12,340 bases of DNA from an uncultured bacterium (GCA_903839905.1 CAIMDX010000062.1:1-12340); one strand, 5' to 3'. Shown: positions 1 through 6,852, counted from the first letter of the stretch. Notes: a model not told the origin generated them from the letters alone. Numbers and translations: made by a program.

Positions 1-395
1 ATCCACCGGAACATTACTTTAAGATCTTTGACATCCCGTTCATTAAAAAATCCATCCAGCAAGGCGGGGCTGGCGCCCACTGGCTGCATTACTAAAATTG
101 ATCCTCCGGGACCTATTCTAGTATAAGGCTTAACGGCCGGTATCTCTACGGGAAGACCAAGCTGTCTTATTTTTGCAACGCTTAGAGTGTGCCTTGGATT
201 GATCGCCGTCTTAACAAATCCTTGGCTCAAAAGAAACCTTGCTTCGTCCTCGTTGAGATTATTTGTTTCTATCCTGGCATTAGGATAAAGAATTTGAGGC
301 GAAGCCGAAAGGCCAAAATGCAGCGCGGACAAAAAACTTTCTTCTGGCATTCTTTTTTGCGCTTCTGATCTGATTGCTGTTGCTAATTTATCCAT
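1..395 (-). CDS. Hypothetical protein, N-terminal part (gene runs off the left edge)
   Basis: An open frame starts at ATG 395-393 on the minus strand and continues without a stop to base 1, giving about 131 codons. The N-terminus reads MDKLATAIRSEAQKRMPEES. It has no signal peptide or membrane segment, so a soluble cytoplasmic protein is likely. Near the visible end is a Gly/Pro-containing stretch, RIGPGGSILVMQPVGASPAL, followed by a charged segment rich in D, K and R. I do not recognise a family and assign no function. Codon use and composition look like those of its neighbours. No Shine-Dalgarno precedes the ATG. A good promoter at 511-539 and a leader hairpin at 462-477 lie upstream, so it is probably transcribed separately from tRNA-Lys. 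The coding call is fairly safe; the C-terminal part and function are unknown. Confidence 0.75.
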   Translation of the reverse strand, partial: MDKLATAIRSEAQKRMPEESFLSALHFGLSASPQILYPNARIETNNLNEDEARFLLSQGFVKTAINPRHTLSVAKIRQLGLPVEIPAVKPYTRIGPGGSILVMQPVGASPALLDGFFNERDVKDLKVMFRW

Positions 396-456
396 TTTGA
401 CTTTGCCTGAACGAGCATTATTTTAGTAGGCCGGAAAAGGCCGCTCCCGTTTAGAC

Positions 457-477
457 AAAAACCGCTTATGAAAGCGG
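457..477 (-). terminator. Hairpin plus T-run in the leader of the hypothetical gene (terminator or attenuator)
   Basis: On the minus strand CCGCTT (477-472), a 4-nt loop and AAGCGG (467-462) form a 6-bp GC-rich stem followed by TTTTT (461-457). It lies downstream of a good promoter and about 60 nt before the start codon. It may be a backup terminator for tRNA-Lys or an attenuator in the mRNA leader. A second AGCGG occurs just downstream (around 440-444) and could compete for the same 5' arm. Confidence 0.5.
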
Positions 478-510
478 ACTTTAAAAGAACTCAAACGATT
501 CTTTAAAATA

Positions 511-539
511 ATTTTAGAACTAACAGAAAAAAATGTAAA
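511..539 (-). promoter_or_regulatory. Sigma-70-type promoter for the hypothetical gene at 1-395
   Basis: On the minus strand a -35 box TTTACA (539-534) and a -10 box TAAAAT (516-511) are separated by 17 bases. Transcription would start near 504, giving a leader of about 110 nt that contains the hairpin at 462-477. The promoter lies between the tRNA-Lys terminator and the gene, which supports independent transcription. Confidence 0.55.
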
Positions 540-550
540 GCGCTACAGTA

Positions 551-577
551 CAAATAAAAAGCGGCTTAACCGCCGCT
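551..577 (-). terminator. Intrinsic terminator of tRNA-Lys
   Basis: On the minus strand AGCGGC (577-572), a 6-nt loop and GCCGCT (565-560) form a GC-rich stem followed by a T-rich tract (TTTTTATTTG across 560-551). It lies about 55 nt after the tRNA 3' end and is in the right orientation to end its transcript. Confidence 0.75.
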
Positions 578-631
578 CTAACAACTAAAAACTATCAACT
601 AAGAACTATTTTGAACTTCGTTCAAAATCAG

Positions 632-704
632 TGCCCCCAACAGGACTCGAACCTGTAACTCACAGCTTAAAAGGCTGTTACTCTACCAATTGAGTTATAG
701 GGGC
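632..704 (-). tRNA. tRNA-Lys (anticodon UUU)
   Basis: The 73-nt minus-strand sequence folds into a complete cloverleaf. The acceptor stem is GCCCCTA/TGGGGGC with one T-G wobble, the D-stem ACTC/GAGT, the anticodon stem ACAGC/GCTGT with loop CTTTTAA, and the T-stem ACAGG/CCTGT with loop TTCGAGT. Loop bases 34-36 are TTT, so it reads AAA and AAG lysine codons. The discriminator base is A (632). The following bases are C then T, so the CCA end is not encoded and must be added by the CCA-adding enzyme. Confidence 0.97.
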
Positions 705-756
705 AGATATTTGATCAAAAAATTTTAAGAAACTTTCTGCTTTTAGATAGCTAAAA

Positions 757-784
757 ACTATACAACAATACTAAAAAATACCAA
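757..784 (-). promoter_or_regulatory. Probable promoter of tRNA-Lys
   Basis: On the minus strand TTGGTA (784-779) and TATAGT (762-757) are separated by 16 bases, close to the sigma-70 consensus. The start would be near 750, about 46 nt before the tRNA 5' end. No other gene lies between. Confidence 0.5.
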
Positions 785-822
785 ATTTTGACGAATTAAT
801 CAAGGTGCTGCCGAGTCAAAAT
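785..822 (-). terminator. Possible weak terminator after dnaJ
   Basis: ATTTTGAC (785-792) and GTCAAAAT (815-822) form an 8-bp inverted repeat starting 3 nt after the dnaJ stop codon. The loop is long (22 nt) and the stem AT-rich, with a T-rich stretch on the 3' side for minus-strand transcription. It is also immediately next to the tRNA promoter. Its strength as a terminator is doubtful. Confidence 0.35.
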
Positions 823-824
823 AA

Positions 825-1925
825 TTAAACTCCTTCCTGGCGTAATTTTTCCAAAAGGTCTTTTTGTTTTTTATTTAATTTCTTCGGAGTTTTTATTTCC
901 AAAACTACATAAAGATTGCCCGTTCCATAACCGGAAAAATGAGGCAAGCCTTTGTTGGAAACTCTTAATATTTTTCCCGATTCAGTGCCAGCTGGAATTT
1001 TCAATAAAATATTCTTGCCTTCCAAGGTTGGAACATCTAATTCGCCTCCTAGCGCGGCCTGTGAAAAAGCTATCGGCAAAACAGCATACAGATCGTCTCC
1101 CTTGCGCTGGAAAACAGGATGGTCTTTTACGAAAATTTTAACATAAAGATCTCCCGCTTTTCCTCCGCGGCGGCCAGCCTCTCCCTTCCCGTCCATTTTA
1201 ATCATTTGATTATTATCAACTCCGGCAGGAATAAAAATCCTTATTTCTTCTTCGCCCTTCAAGCGGCCTTCTCCTTTGCAAACATTACACGGTTTTTTCG
1301 GCTTATAACCTTCTCCCTGGCATTCTGGACAAATAGTATTTTTGGTAATTGATCCAAAAATAGTTTTTTTGATCTGCTGAACTTGGCCGGTCCCGCGGCA
1401 AGAAAAACATTCCTCAACTTGGCTGCCCGGCTCTGCTCCCGTTCCCTGGCAACGGGAACATTTTATATTTTTAGGCAAATTGATATTTTTTTCTTTCCCT
1501 TTCAAAATATCCTCCAAAGAAACTTCCAGATCTATTTCAATGTCTTTGCCTCTTTTAAAATCTTTTTTGTTCTTCGGCTGCCTCGGCGATCCGAATCCGA
1601 ACATCTCTTCAAAAATATCGCTTAGATTGTCAAAGCCAGTTTCTTCAAAATCAAACCCGGGCATTCCTCCTTGGAATCCCTGGAAATCAAATCCTCCTTG
1701 GCCGTTGCCAGGTTGAGCGCCCTCAAAAACGCGGCCGAATTGGTCGTACTGGGCTCTTTTGTCTTTATCGGACAAAACTTGGTAAGCCTCGTTTATTTCC
1801 TTGAATTTTTTTTCGTCGCCGCCCTTGTCCGGATGATATTTATGAGCCAGCTTATAATAAGCTTTCTTAATATCTTCAGCCGAAGCATTGCGGGCAACGC
1901 CTAAAATATCGTAATAATCCTGCAT
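825..1925 (-). CDS. dnaJ: Chaperone protein DnaJ (Hsp40)
   Basis: DnaJ delivers unfolded clients to DnaK and stimulates its ATPase; it is cytosolic. All parts of a type I DnaJ are present in 366 residues. The J domain is at about 3-64, with the HPD motif at 31-33. A Gly/Phe-rich linker spans about 65-116. Four CxxCxGxG zinc motifs begin at C156, C173, C199 and C213. The two beta-barrel client-binding domains follow, to about 345, and then a short Lys-rich tail. The length is normal for the family (about 370-380). The gene lies 176 bp downstream of dnaK in the same direction, with an inverted-repeat element between them. I see no Shine-Dalgarno before the ATG, and no convincing separate promoter, so it is probably read through from the CIRCE-controlled dnaK promoter. 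Identification is secure. Confidence 0.97.
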   Translation of the reverse strand: MQDYYDILGVARNASAEDIKKAYYKLAHKYHPDKGGDEKKFKEINEAYQVLSDKDKRAQYDQFGRVFEGAQPGNGQGGFDFQGFQGGMPGFDFEETGFDNLSDIFEEMFGFGSPRQPKNKKDFKRGKDIEIDLEVSLEDILKGKEKNINLPKNIKCSRCQGTGAEPGSQVEECFSCRGTGQVQQIKKTIFGSITKNTICPECQGEGYKPKKPCNVCKGEGRLKGEEEIRIFIPAGVDNNQMIKMDGKGEAGRRGGKAGDLYVKIFVKDHPVFQRKGDDLYAVLPIAFSQAALGGELDVPTLEGKNILLKIPAGTESGKILRVSNKGLPHFSGYGTGNLYVVLEIKTPKKLNKKQKDLLEKLRQEGV

Positions 1926-1945
1926 AGAATAAGTTTAAAGCTTCT

Positions 1946-1960
1946 GCCTGCCGGGCAGGC
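1946..1960. repeat. GC-rich palindrome (GCCTGCC-G-GGCAGGC)
   Basis: A perfect palindrome with 7-bp arms around a single central G lies 20 bp upstream of the dnaJ start codon, at the left edge of the 118-bp inverted repeat. It contrasts in GC content with its surroundings. It could form a tight RNA hairpin in the dnaK-dnaJ intercistronic mRNA or be the trace of a dispersed repeat. Confidence 0.7.
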
Positions 1961-1963
1961 AAG

Positions 1964-2081
1964 AAACCCCAATGACCAAATCCCAATGCCCAACCAAATC
2001 CCAAATCCCAATTTTCTATAATATTATAGCGTTTGGGATTTTGGAAATTAGGATTTTATTGGGCATTGGACATTGGGGTTT
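1964..2081. repeat. 118-bp imperfect inverted repeat between dnaK and dnaJ
   Basis: The element is symmetric about the point between 2022 and 2023. The ends are AAACCCCAATG (1964-1974) and its complement CATTGGGGTTT (2071-2081). The centre, CTATAATATTATAG (2016-2029), is a perfect 14-bp palindrome. The arms between are built from short reiterated words (CCAAATCCCAA, AATGCCCAA) that pair with a few mismatches and indels. No open frame fits. As RNA it would form a long hairpin in the dnaK-dnaJ transcript; as DNA it resembles a miniature, non-coding mobile or REP-like repeat. No target-site duplication is evident to me. Confidence 0.75.
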
Positions 2082-2101
2082 GGGATTTTATTAAGGTAAC
2101 T

Positions 2102-4018
2102 TTATTTCTCCTTGTATTCTCCTTCTTCTGCTTGAGGGCCGTCTTCCTTCTTTGGCTCTTGCTGACCAGGCTGCTGGTCGTTTTGCGGTCCTTGCTGCTG
2201 GTATGCCTGGGCGCCGATTTTTTGAAGGGATTGGGAAAGATCCTGGGTTTTGGTTTTTATCTCTTCCATATTATCACCATCTTTAACCTTTTTCAATTCT
2301 TCAATTTTTTGAGACGCTTCTTGTTTTAATTCCGCTGAAACTTTCTCTCCAAGATCTTTTAATGTTTTTTCTCCGGTATAAATCATATTCTCTGCCAAAT
2401 TTTTGGCTTCTATCAAATCCCGCTTTTTCTGGTCTTGGGCAGCATACATTTCAGCGTCTTTTTTCATCTTTTCAACTTCTTCTTTAGCCAAACCGATAGA
2501 CCCTTGGACTTTGATAGACTGGGTCTTGCCGCTCGCTTTATCTTTGGCAGTCGTAGTCAATATGCCATTTGCGTCAATATCAAAAGCAACTTCAATCTGC
2601 GGCATACCGCGGGGAGCCGGCGGTATTCCATTAAGAATAAACCTGCCTAACGATCGGTTATCGGCAGCCATCGGCCTTTCTCCCTGTAAAATATTTATTT
2701 CCACCGAAGGCTGGCTATCGGCCGCGGTTGAAAATACCTGGGTCTTAGCTGTCGGAATGGTCGTATTCTTTGAAATTACTACAGTACTAATCCCTCCCAA
2801 AGTTTCAATACCCAAAGACAAAGGCAAAACATCCAGCAATAAAACGCTTTTGATGTCTCCCTCGGGCGCGCGACCTTCGGAGCGGGCCTTCAGAATTTCC
2901 GCTTCAATTGCCGCCCCCATAGCCACGACTTCTTCCGGATTAATGGAACGGTTAGGTTCTTTTCCGAAATAATCTTTGACCGCGTCTCTAACTTGCGGAA
3001 TCAAAGTAGTTCCTCCGACTAAAACAATTTCATTGATCTGTTCCTTGGAAACCTTCGCTTCGGCCAATGTCTTCTCAACTCTTTTCATTGATTGTTCCAC
3101 CAAATCCTGAGTCATGCCATCAAATTGAGCTTTGGTAATCTTTTCATCAAGATGTTTCGGACCGGATGCATCAGCAGATATAAAAGGCAAATTAATTGCG
3201 GTTTGGCCGGCTGTTGAAAGCTCTATCTTGGCTTTCTCGGCAGCCTCTTTTAATCTCTGCAAGGCCAAATTATCTTTGGCCAAATCAACGCCTTCTTTCT
3301 TTTTGAAATCTTCAATAATAAAAGTCATTATCCTTTGGTCAAAATCTTCTCCTCCCAAATGAGGCTCTCCTCCGGTTGATAAAACTTCCACTGTGTCCGG
3401 CGACACATCCAAAACAGTCACATCAAAAGTGCCTCCGCCAAAATCATAAACCAAAACTTTTTCGGCATTTTTGCGGCCAAGGCCGTAAGCCAAAGCGGCC
3501 GCGGTCGGTTCATTGATAATCCTCAAAACATTGAATCCGGCAATCTCTCCGGCGGTCTGGGTCGCCTTTCTCTGCGAATCGTCAAAGTTAGCCGGGCAAG
3601 TGATAACTGCATCTGTAATTTTTTCGCCGAGCTTTTCTTCGGCATCCAATTTCACTTTCTGCAAGATCATTGAAGAAATCTCAATTGGCGTGTACCACTT
3701 GCCTCCCATTTCCACTTCTACGCTTCCATCCGATCTTTCCCTGGCTTCATAAGGCATTCTTTTGATTTCTTTTTGCACTTCCGGGTCGGAAAATTTCCGG
3801 CCGATAAATCTCTTTACCGCAAAGATCGTATCTTTGTGATTTGCAATCGCCTGCCTCTGGGCCAAAATACCCACCAGCCTTTCGCCGCTTTTAGTGACAG
3901 CTAAATAAGAAGGGGTTAGTTTGGATCCCTCGCGGTTATCCAAAGCTTTCGGCTCGCCATCTATAATGGAAGCCATTTTGGTAATTGAAGTGCCAAGGTC
4001 TATTCCTAAAGTTTTCAT
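2102..4018 (-). CDS. dnaK: Chaperone protein DnaK (Hsp70)
   Basis: DnaK is the cytosolic ATP-driven Hsp70 that binds exposed hydrophobic peptides with DnaJ and GrpE. The protein is full length at 638 residues. The nucleotide-binding domain spans about 1-392: phosphate-2 loop YDFGGGTFDVT at 191-201, INEPTAAALAYG at 168-179, and adenosine loop VGGTTLIPQ at 334-342. The interdomain linker VLLLDVLPLSLG lies at 392-403. The beta substrate-binding domain follows to about 500 and the helical lid to about 605, ending in a Gln/Pro-rich and acidic tail. One oddity is the phosphate-1 loop, GIDLGTSIT (5-13), where the family has GIDLGTTNS. The start is supported by an AGGAG Shine-Dalgarno 9 nt upstream. 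Transcription starts about 130 nt upstream at a CIRCE-overlapped promoter, so HrcA should repress it. Confidence 0.97.
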   Translation of the reverse strand: MKTLGIDLGTSITKMASIIDGEPKALDNREGSKLTPSYLAVTKSGERLVGILAQRQAIANHKDTIFAVKRFIGRKFSDPEVQKEIKRMPYEARERSDGSVEVEMGGKWYTPIEISSMILQKVKLDAEEKLGEKITDAVITCPANFDDSQRKATQTAGEIAGFNVLRIINEPTAAALAYGLGRKNAEKVLVYDFGGGTFDVTVLDVSPDTVEVLSTGGEPHLGGEDFDQRIMTFIIEDFKKKEGVDLAKDNLALQRLKEAAEKAKIELSTAGQTAINLPFISADASGPKHLDEKITKAQFDGMTQDLVEQSMKRVEKTLAEAKVSKEQINEIVLVGGTTLIPQVRDAVKDYFGKEPNRSINPEEVVAMGAAIEAEILKARSEGRAPEGDIKSVLLLDVLPLSLGIETLGGISTVVISKNTTIPTAKTQVFSTAADSQPSVEINILQGERPMAADNRSLGRFILNGIPPAPRGMPQIEVAFDIDANGILTTTAKDKASGKTQSIKVQGSIGLAKEEVEKMKKDAEMYAAQDQKKRDLIEAKNLAENMIYTGEKTLKDLGEKVSAELKQEASQKIEELKKVKDGDNMEEIKTKTQDLSQSLQKIGAQAYQQQGPQNDQQPGQQEPKKEDGPQAEEGEYKEK

Positions 4019-4027
4019 AAGATGTAA

Positions 4028-4032
4028 CTCCT
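4028..4032 (-). promoter_or_regulatory. Shine-Dalgarno of dnaK
   Basis: AGGAG on the minus strand lies 9 nt before the dnaK ATG. It is the only well-placed Shine-Dalgarno I find among the complete genes of this window and it fixes the dnaK start. Confidence 0.7.
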
Positions 4033-4156
4033 GATCTGGCCGAATATCCGCTTTATTTTATATAACGAATACGCAACCGAAACTGGTAATGATTTATAAG
4101 GTGATTATTTTCTGGTTATTATGTTAAATTCTGGAATTAAACTATTTACATTATCT

Positions 4157-4184
4157 ATTATATAAATTAGCAGTCTCTAGTCAA
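4157..4184 (-). promoter_or_regulatory. dnaK promoter overlapping CIRCE
   Basis: On the minus strand a -35 TTGACT (4184-4179) and a perfect -10 TATAAT (4162-4157) are separated by 16 bases. The -35 box sits inside the 9-bp CIRCE spacer and the downstream CIRCE half lies between -35 and -10, so bound HrcA would exclude RNA polymerase. The start would be near 4150. Confidence 0.75.
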
Positions 4185-4193
4185 GAGTGCTAA
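4167..4193. promoter_or_regulatory. CIRCE operator (HrcA-binding site) of dnaK
   Basis: Read on the minus strand it is TTAGCACTC, nine bases, GACTGCTAA. The known consensus is TTAGCACTC-N9-GAGTGCTAA, so 17 of 18 arm positions match; the one change is a G-to-C in the dnaK-proximal half. The spacer contains the promoter -35 box. Together with hrcA in the same window the assignment is strong. Confidence 0.95.
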
Positions 4194-4477
4194 TTCTTAA
4201 ACCGCACGAATGGAACATCTCCGCAATACTCCGTACTAAATTCGTCTTCAAACAAAGGTGGCATGCTCGTTCGACAACACCCCATACCAATTTCGCTATA
4301 TATGCACCAGCGGCACACTATCCGTGTATTGTGCCGAGTTTGTGCCAAAACATTACACCCCGGTACCAATTTCGCCTCCTAAACAAAGGCGACACGCTAT
4401 CGCGTGCCGCTTAGAAATAGTAGAGACTCAATAATTCTTTGGTTAGAGAGCAATTCTATGGCGAAATTGATACGGGG
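4194..4477. other. Gene-free region with diverged repeats
   Basis: I find no credible gene here. The word ACACCCC(A/GG)TACCAATTTCGC occurs at 4277-4296 and 4355-4375, and an inverted relative occurs at 4461-4480. A longer unit (TACTAAATTCGT...AACAAAGGTGGCATGCTCG, 4234-4272) is matched at 4364-4403 by TACCAATTTCGC...AACAAAGGCGACACGCTAT. Small hairpins follow these units, such as GGCACA/TGTGCC (4312-4335) and CACGC/GCGTG (4393-4406). This looks like a decayed array of structured repeats, function unknown. Confidence 0.55.
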
Positions 4478-4520
4478 TTGTTATTCCTTCTATATAAAAA
4501 TATAAAGGTTGGAATAACAA
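4478..4520. repeat. Inverted repeat TTGTTATTCC / GGAATAACAA
   Basis: Perfect 10-bp arms at 4478-4487 and 4511-4520 flank a 23-nt AT-rich loop. It abuts the T-run side of the terminator at 4519-4552. It may be part of the repeat region or an accessory termination structure. Confidence 0.6.
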
Positions 4521-4552
4521 AAAACCGGCCCCTCCTTTTTAGGAGGGGCCGG
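4519..4552 (-). terminator. Strong intrinsic terminator of the DUF11-like protein gene
   Basis: CCGGCCCCTCCT (4525-4536) and AGGAGGGGCCGG (4541-4552) form a perfect 12-bp GC-rich stem with a 4-nt loop. In the minus direction it is followed by TTTTTT (4524-4519). It begins 25 nt after the stop codon at 4578, insulating the upstream envelope gene from dnaK. Confidence 0.92.
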
Positions 4553-4577
4553 GTCAATCAGTTAATCAATCTTCAAT

Positions 4578-6683
4578 CTATTTGATATTTTCTTTTCCGC
4601 GGATCTGGTTAATCTTTTTATCCAACATTCTTTGGCTGCGATAATTTCTGTTCTCGCTTCCTCTCAAAACCAACCATTGGTCAAATTTGAATAAGGAATC
4701 TTTGAACAGAGCTATCAATCCGATAGCCAACAGAGCAGGCAATAGAAGATAATTCATTAATCCGTCTTTCATCCCGGTATTTACTTCTGTCGCAGCGCCT
4801 TCTACGGCTTTTTTATTGACTGTGACAGTAGCAGAATCAACTTTGGAAGCATAGCTATTATAAGCAGTGCCGGTATTGATCAAAGGAGTGTAACCAAAAT
4901 TGAAATGATCGGATGAAGCTACTATGGCCTGGAAAGTGACAGTCTTGAAAGCGCCGACAGCTAAATCTCCAAGATAAATTCCCGAAAGAATATTACCCGT
5001 TGTAACGACTCCGTCAATCTTAACATTGTCATAATAAGTTAAGTTGACAGGCAAAGTATCTTTGACAGAAATGCCAGTGGCAACAGTGTTGCCGGTATTT
5101 GTTACTTTCAAAGAGAAGTCAACAACTTCTCCAGGATAAGCTTCGGTTGAATCAACCCAGTTGAATTCTCCTCTGGTAATGTTGCGGACTAATTTGTCTA
5201 AAGCAAAGGTAGCGCTTGTTATCACTGTCTTTTGGACATTGACTTGAGCCACCGGAGACTGCTTCTGAGACACATTAGAAGCTAAAGCGTAAGCATAATT
5301 GGTCAAAAGAGTATTATCGACGCTGAAATAGTTGTCAGCATAAAGATCGGCGTCAAAGACTACGCTTTTAGAAGATCCTGCATTTATAGTTCCCAAGCTG
5401 ATCCCGCTAGCGAGAGCGCTAGCCGAATAAGAAGAATAAACTCCGTCAATATAAAGGTTGCCGCCATAAGTCATATTGGAAGGCAGAGTATCTTTTAATA
5501 TAACGCTCTGCGCAGCAGTCTGTCCATTGGAATAAATATCTATTTTATAAGAGACTCTTTCGCCAGGATTAGCATTCACTGAAGAAGTCCAATTGGTGCC
5601 ATCGGTTACATTTTTAACGGTTTTGGCAATGGTCAGATTCGGGCTACCGACAGTACCGGACAAAGTAGCTTCAAAAACCATATGGCCCTGTTCCTCGCAA
5701 GTGCCCACAACATTGCCGATTAAAGCTTCTATAGAAGAGTAGCTCTTGGTCGTATTAACATTTTGAGAAACAGTTGTTTGGCGCGGATACCATAAAGCAA
5801 TATCGTCAAAGGTCAGTGAAGACAAAGATCCTCCGTTGACATTGACGCTGACGCTCTTATATACAGTGGCGGCATTATCAGCCGACAAATAACCGGTAAC
5901 GCTGATCTGATTTTGATTGGTGGTCGGAAAATTCAATTTAGCCTTGGTATTTTTTGCTATAGAGCAAGCTCCGGTGTTGTGATAATAGATATCAAAACCA
6001 ATCTTGTCTCCCGGGTTAGCAGTAATAGAATTTTGCCAAGTGGTATCGCCGCGAGTTAAATTTTTAACTCTCAATGTATCCTTATCATTTACATCGTCAT
6101 TGAATTTAGCTTGGCTGTTCCCAGAAATAGTGCCTTGAAAAATAATATTTCCTTGATAGCTCCAGCCACCGGAAATAGATCCGACGTTGGCTAAAACACT
6201 ATGATCGTAAGGAAAAGTAGTGGAAATAACAGTATAGCTTGTTTGTTGGTTAGGATACCATTTGGCGGTGTTATCAAAGTTCAGCAATAAACCATCACAG
6301 TCAATATTAATATAAGCGGCATCTGTAATATAAGTCGTATTGTCAGCGACCAAATAAGCCCTAAAGTCCATCTTAGAATTGGCGTTCTTCTCCAAATCAA
6401 TTCTAATTTTTGTATTCGGGGCAACTGTTCCATCAACAGTATTATGGTAGTAAACATCAAAAGCAATCTGATCCCCTGCGCTGGCATTGATTGTTTTCTG
6501 CCAGGTAGTGTCTCCCTTGGTGATATTTTTCAATCTTAACAAAGGCTTATCGGCCGGATCGTTATTAAAAACTGGCGAAGCGCCGGCTAAGGCGACATCA
6601 GCAACAAAAAATTGGCCAATCATCGCAAAGGCGAACAAAACGGCTCCAATCTTCTTCATAATTTGTTTTATTTGGCTATTCAT
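4578..6683 (-). CDS. Large surface protein with DUF11-like repeats, membrane-anchored
   Basis: This is a predicted exported surface protein of 701 residues; the biochemical role is unknown. A signal peptide is visible, best starting at Met9 (MKKIGAVLFAFAMIGQFF), with a likely cleavage after ALA at 31-33. Four related Ig-like segments follow, each opening with a similar phrase: RLKNITKGDTTWQ at 50, RVKNLTRGDTTWQ at 205, KTVKNVTDGTNW at 354 and KLVRNITRGEFNW at 497, each followed by a PGD/PGE-type turn. Segments 3 and 4 carry the DUF11 hallmark KDTLP (397, 541); segments 1 and 2 have diverged. A single membrane helix at about 641-660 is followed by a 41-residue basic tail, much longer than that of a sortase substrate, and there is no LPXTG. 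The first ATG and Met9 both lack a Shine-Dalgarno; Met9 (ATG at 6659) is a plausible true start. Its own promoter and terminator make it monocistronic. Confidence 0.9.
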   Translation of the reverse strand: MNSQIKQIMKKIGAVLFAFAMIGQFFVADVALAGASPVFNNDPADKPLLRLKNITKGDTTWQKTINASAGDQIAFDVYYHNTVDGTVAPNTKIRIDLEKNANSKMDFRAYLVADNTTYITDAAYINIDCDGLLLNFDNTAKWYPNQQTSYTVISTTFPYDHSVLANVGSISGGWSYQGNIIFQGTISGNSQAKFNDDVNDKDTLRVKNLTRGDTTWQNSITANPGDKIGFDIYYHNTGACSIAKNTKAKLNFPTTNQNQISVTGYLSADNAATVYKSVSVNVNGGSLSSLTFDDIALWYPRQTTVSQNVNTTKSYSSIEALIGNVVGTCEEQGHMVFEATLSGTVGSPNLTIAKTVKNVTDGTNWTSSVNANPGERVSYKIDIYSNGQTAAQSVILKDTLPSNMTYGGNLYIDGVYSSYSASALASGISLGTINAGSSKSVVFDADLYADNYFSVDNTLLTNYAYALASNVSQKQSPVAQVNVQKTVITSATFALDKLVRNITRGEFNWVDSTEAYPGEVVDFSLKVTNTGNTVATGISVKDTLPVNLTYYDNVKIDGVVTTGNILSGIYLGDLAVGAFKTVTFQAIVASSDHFNFGYTPLINTGTAYNSYASKVDSATVTVNKKAVEGAATEVNTGMKDGLMNYLLLPALLAIGLIALFKDSLFKFDQWLVLRGSENRNYRSQRMLDKKINQIRGKENIK

Positions 6684-6766
6684 AAAATTATTAGCTTAGC
6701 TAAGATTGAACCTAGTTGCGCTTTTTATTTTTATTATGTTTTCTGTTAATTATTTTTATTACCTAA

Positions 6767-6795
6767 ACTGTACATCATTTGCTAATTTTTGTCAA
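6767..6795 (-). promoter_or_regulatory. Promoter of the DUF11-like protein gene
   Basis: On the minus strand a perfect -35 TTGACA (6795-6790) is 17 bases from a -10 TACAGT (6772-6767). The start would be near 6760, giving an AT-rich leader of about 77 nt to the first ATG or 100 nt to the Met9 codon. Confidence 0.65.
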
Positions 6796-6852
6796 GGCAA
6801 TGAGGTAATATATACAAAGATACTGCATTTTGCTATTTTATTTTTATGCAAC

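Noticed and set aside
2403..2972. 189-codon plus-strand open frame opposite dnaK
   Set aside because: It lies entirely antisense to the conserved dnaK frame, has no recognisable domain, promoter or ribosome site, and such antisense frames are common opposite codon-biased genes.
4187..4414. 75-codon plus-strand frame beginning inside the dnaK CIRCE
   Set aside because: It starts within the operator, runs across the repeat array, and its translation lacks any domain-like pattern; better explained as non-coding repeats.
4578..4760. Sortase sorting signal at the C-terminus of the 701-aa protein
   Set aside because: A helix and basic residues are present but no LPXTG-like motif, and the 41-residue tail is far longer than in sortase substrates.
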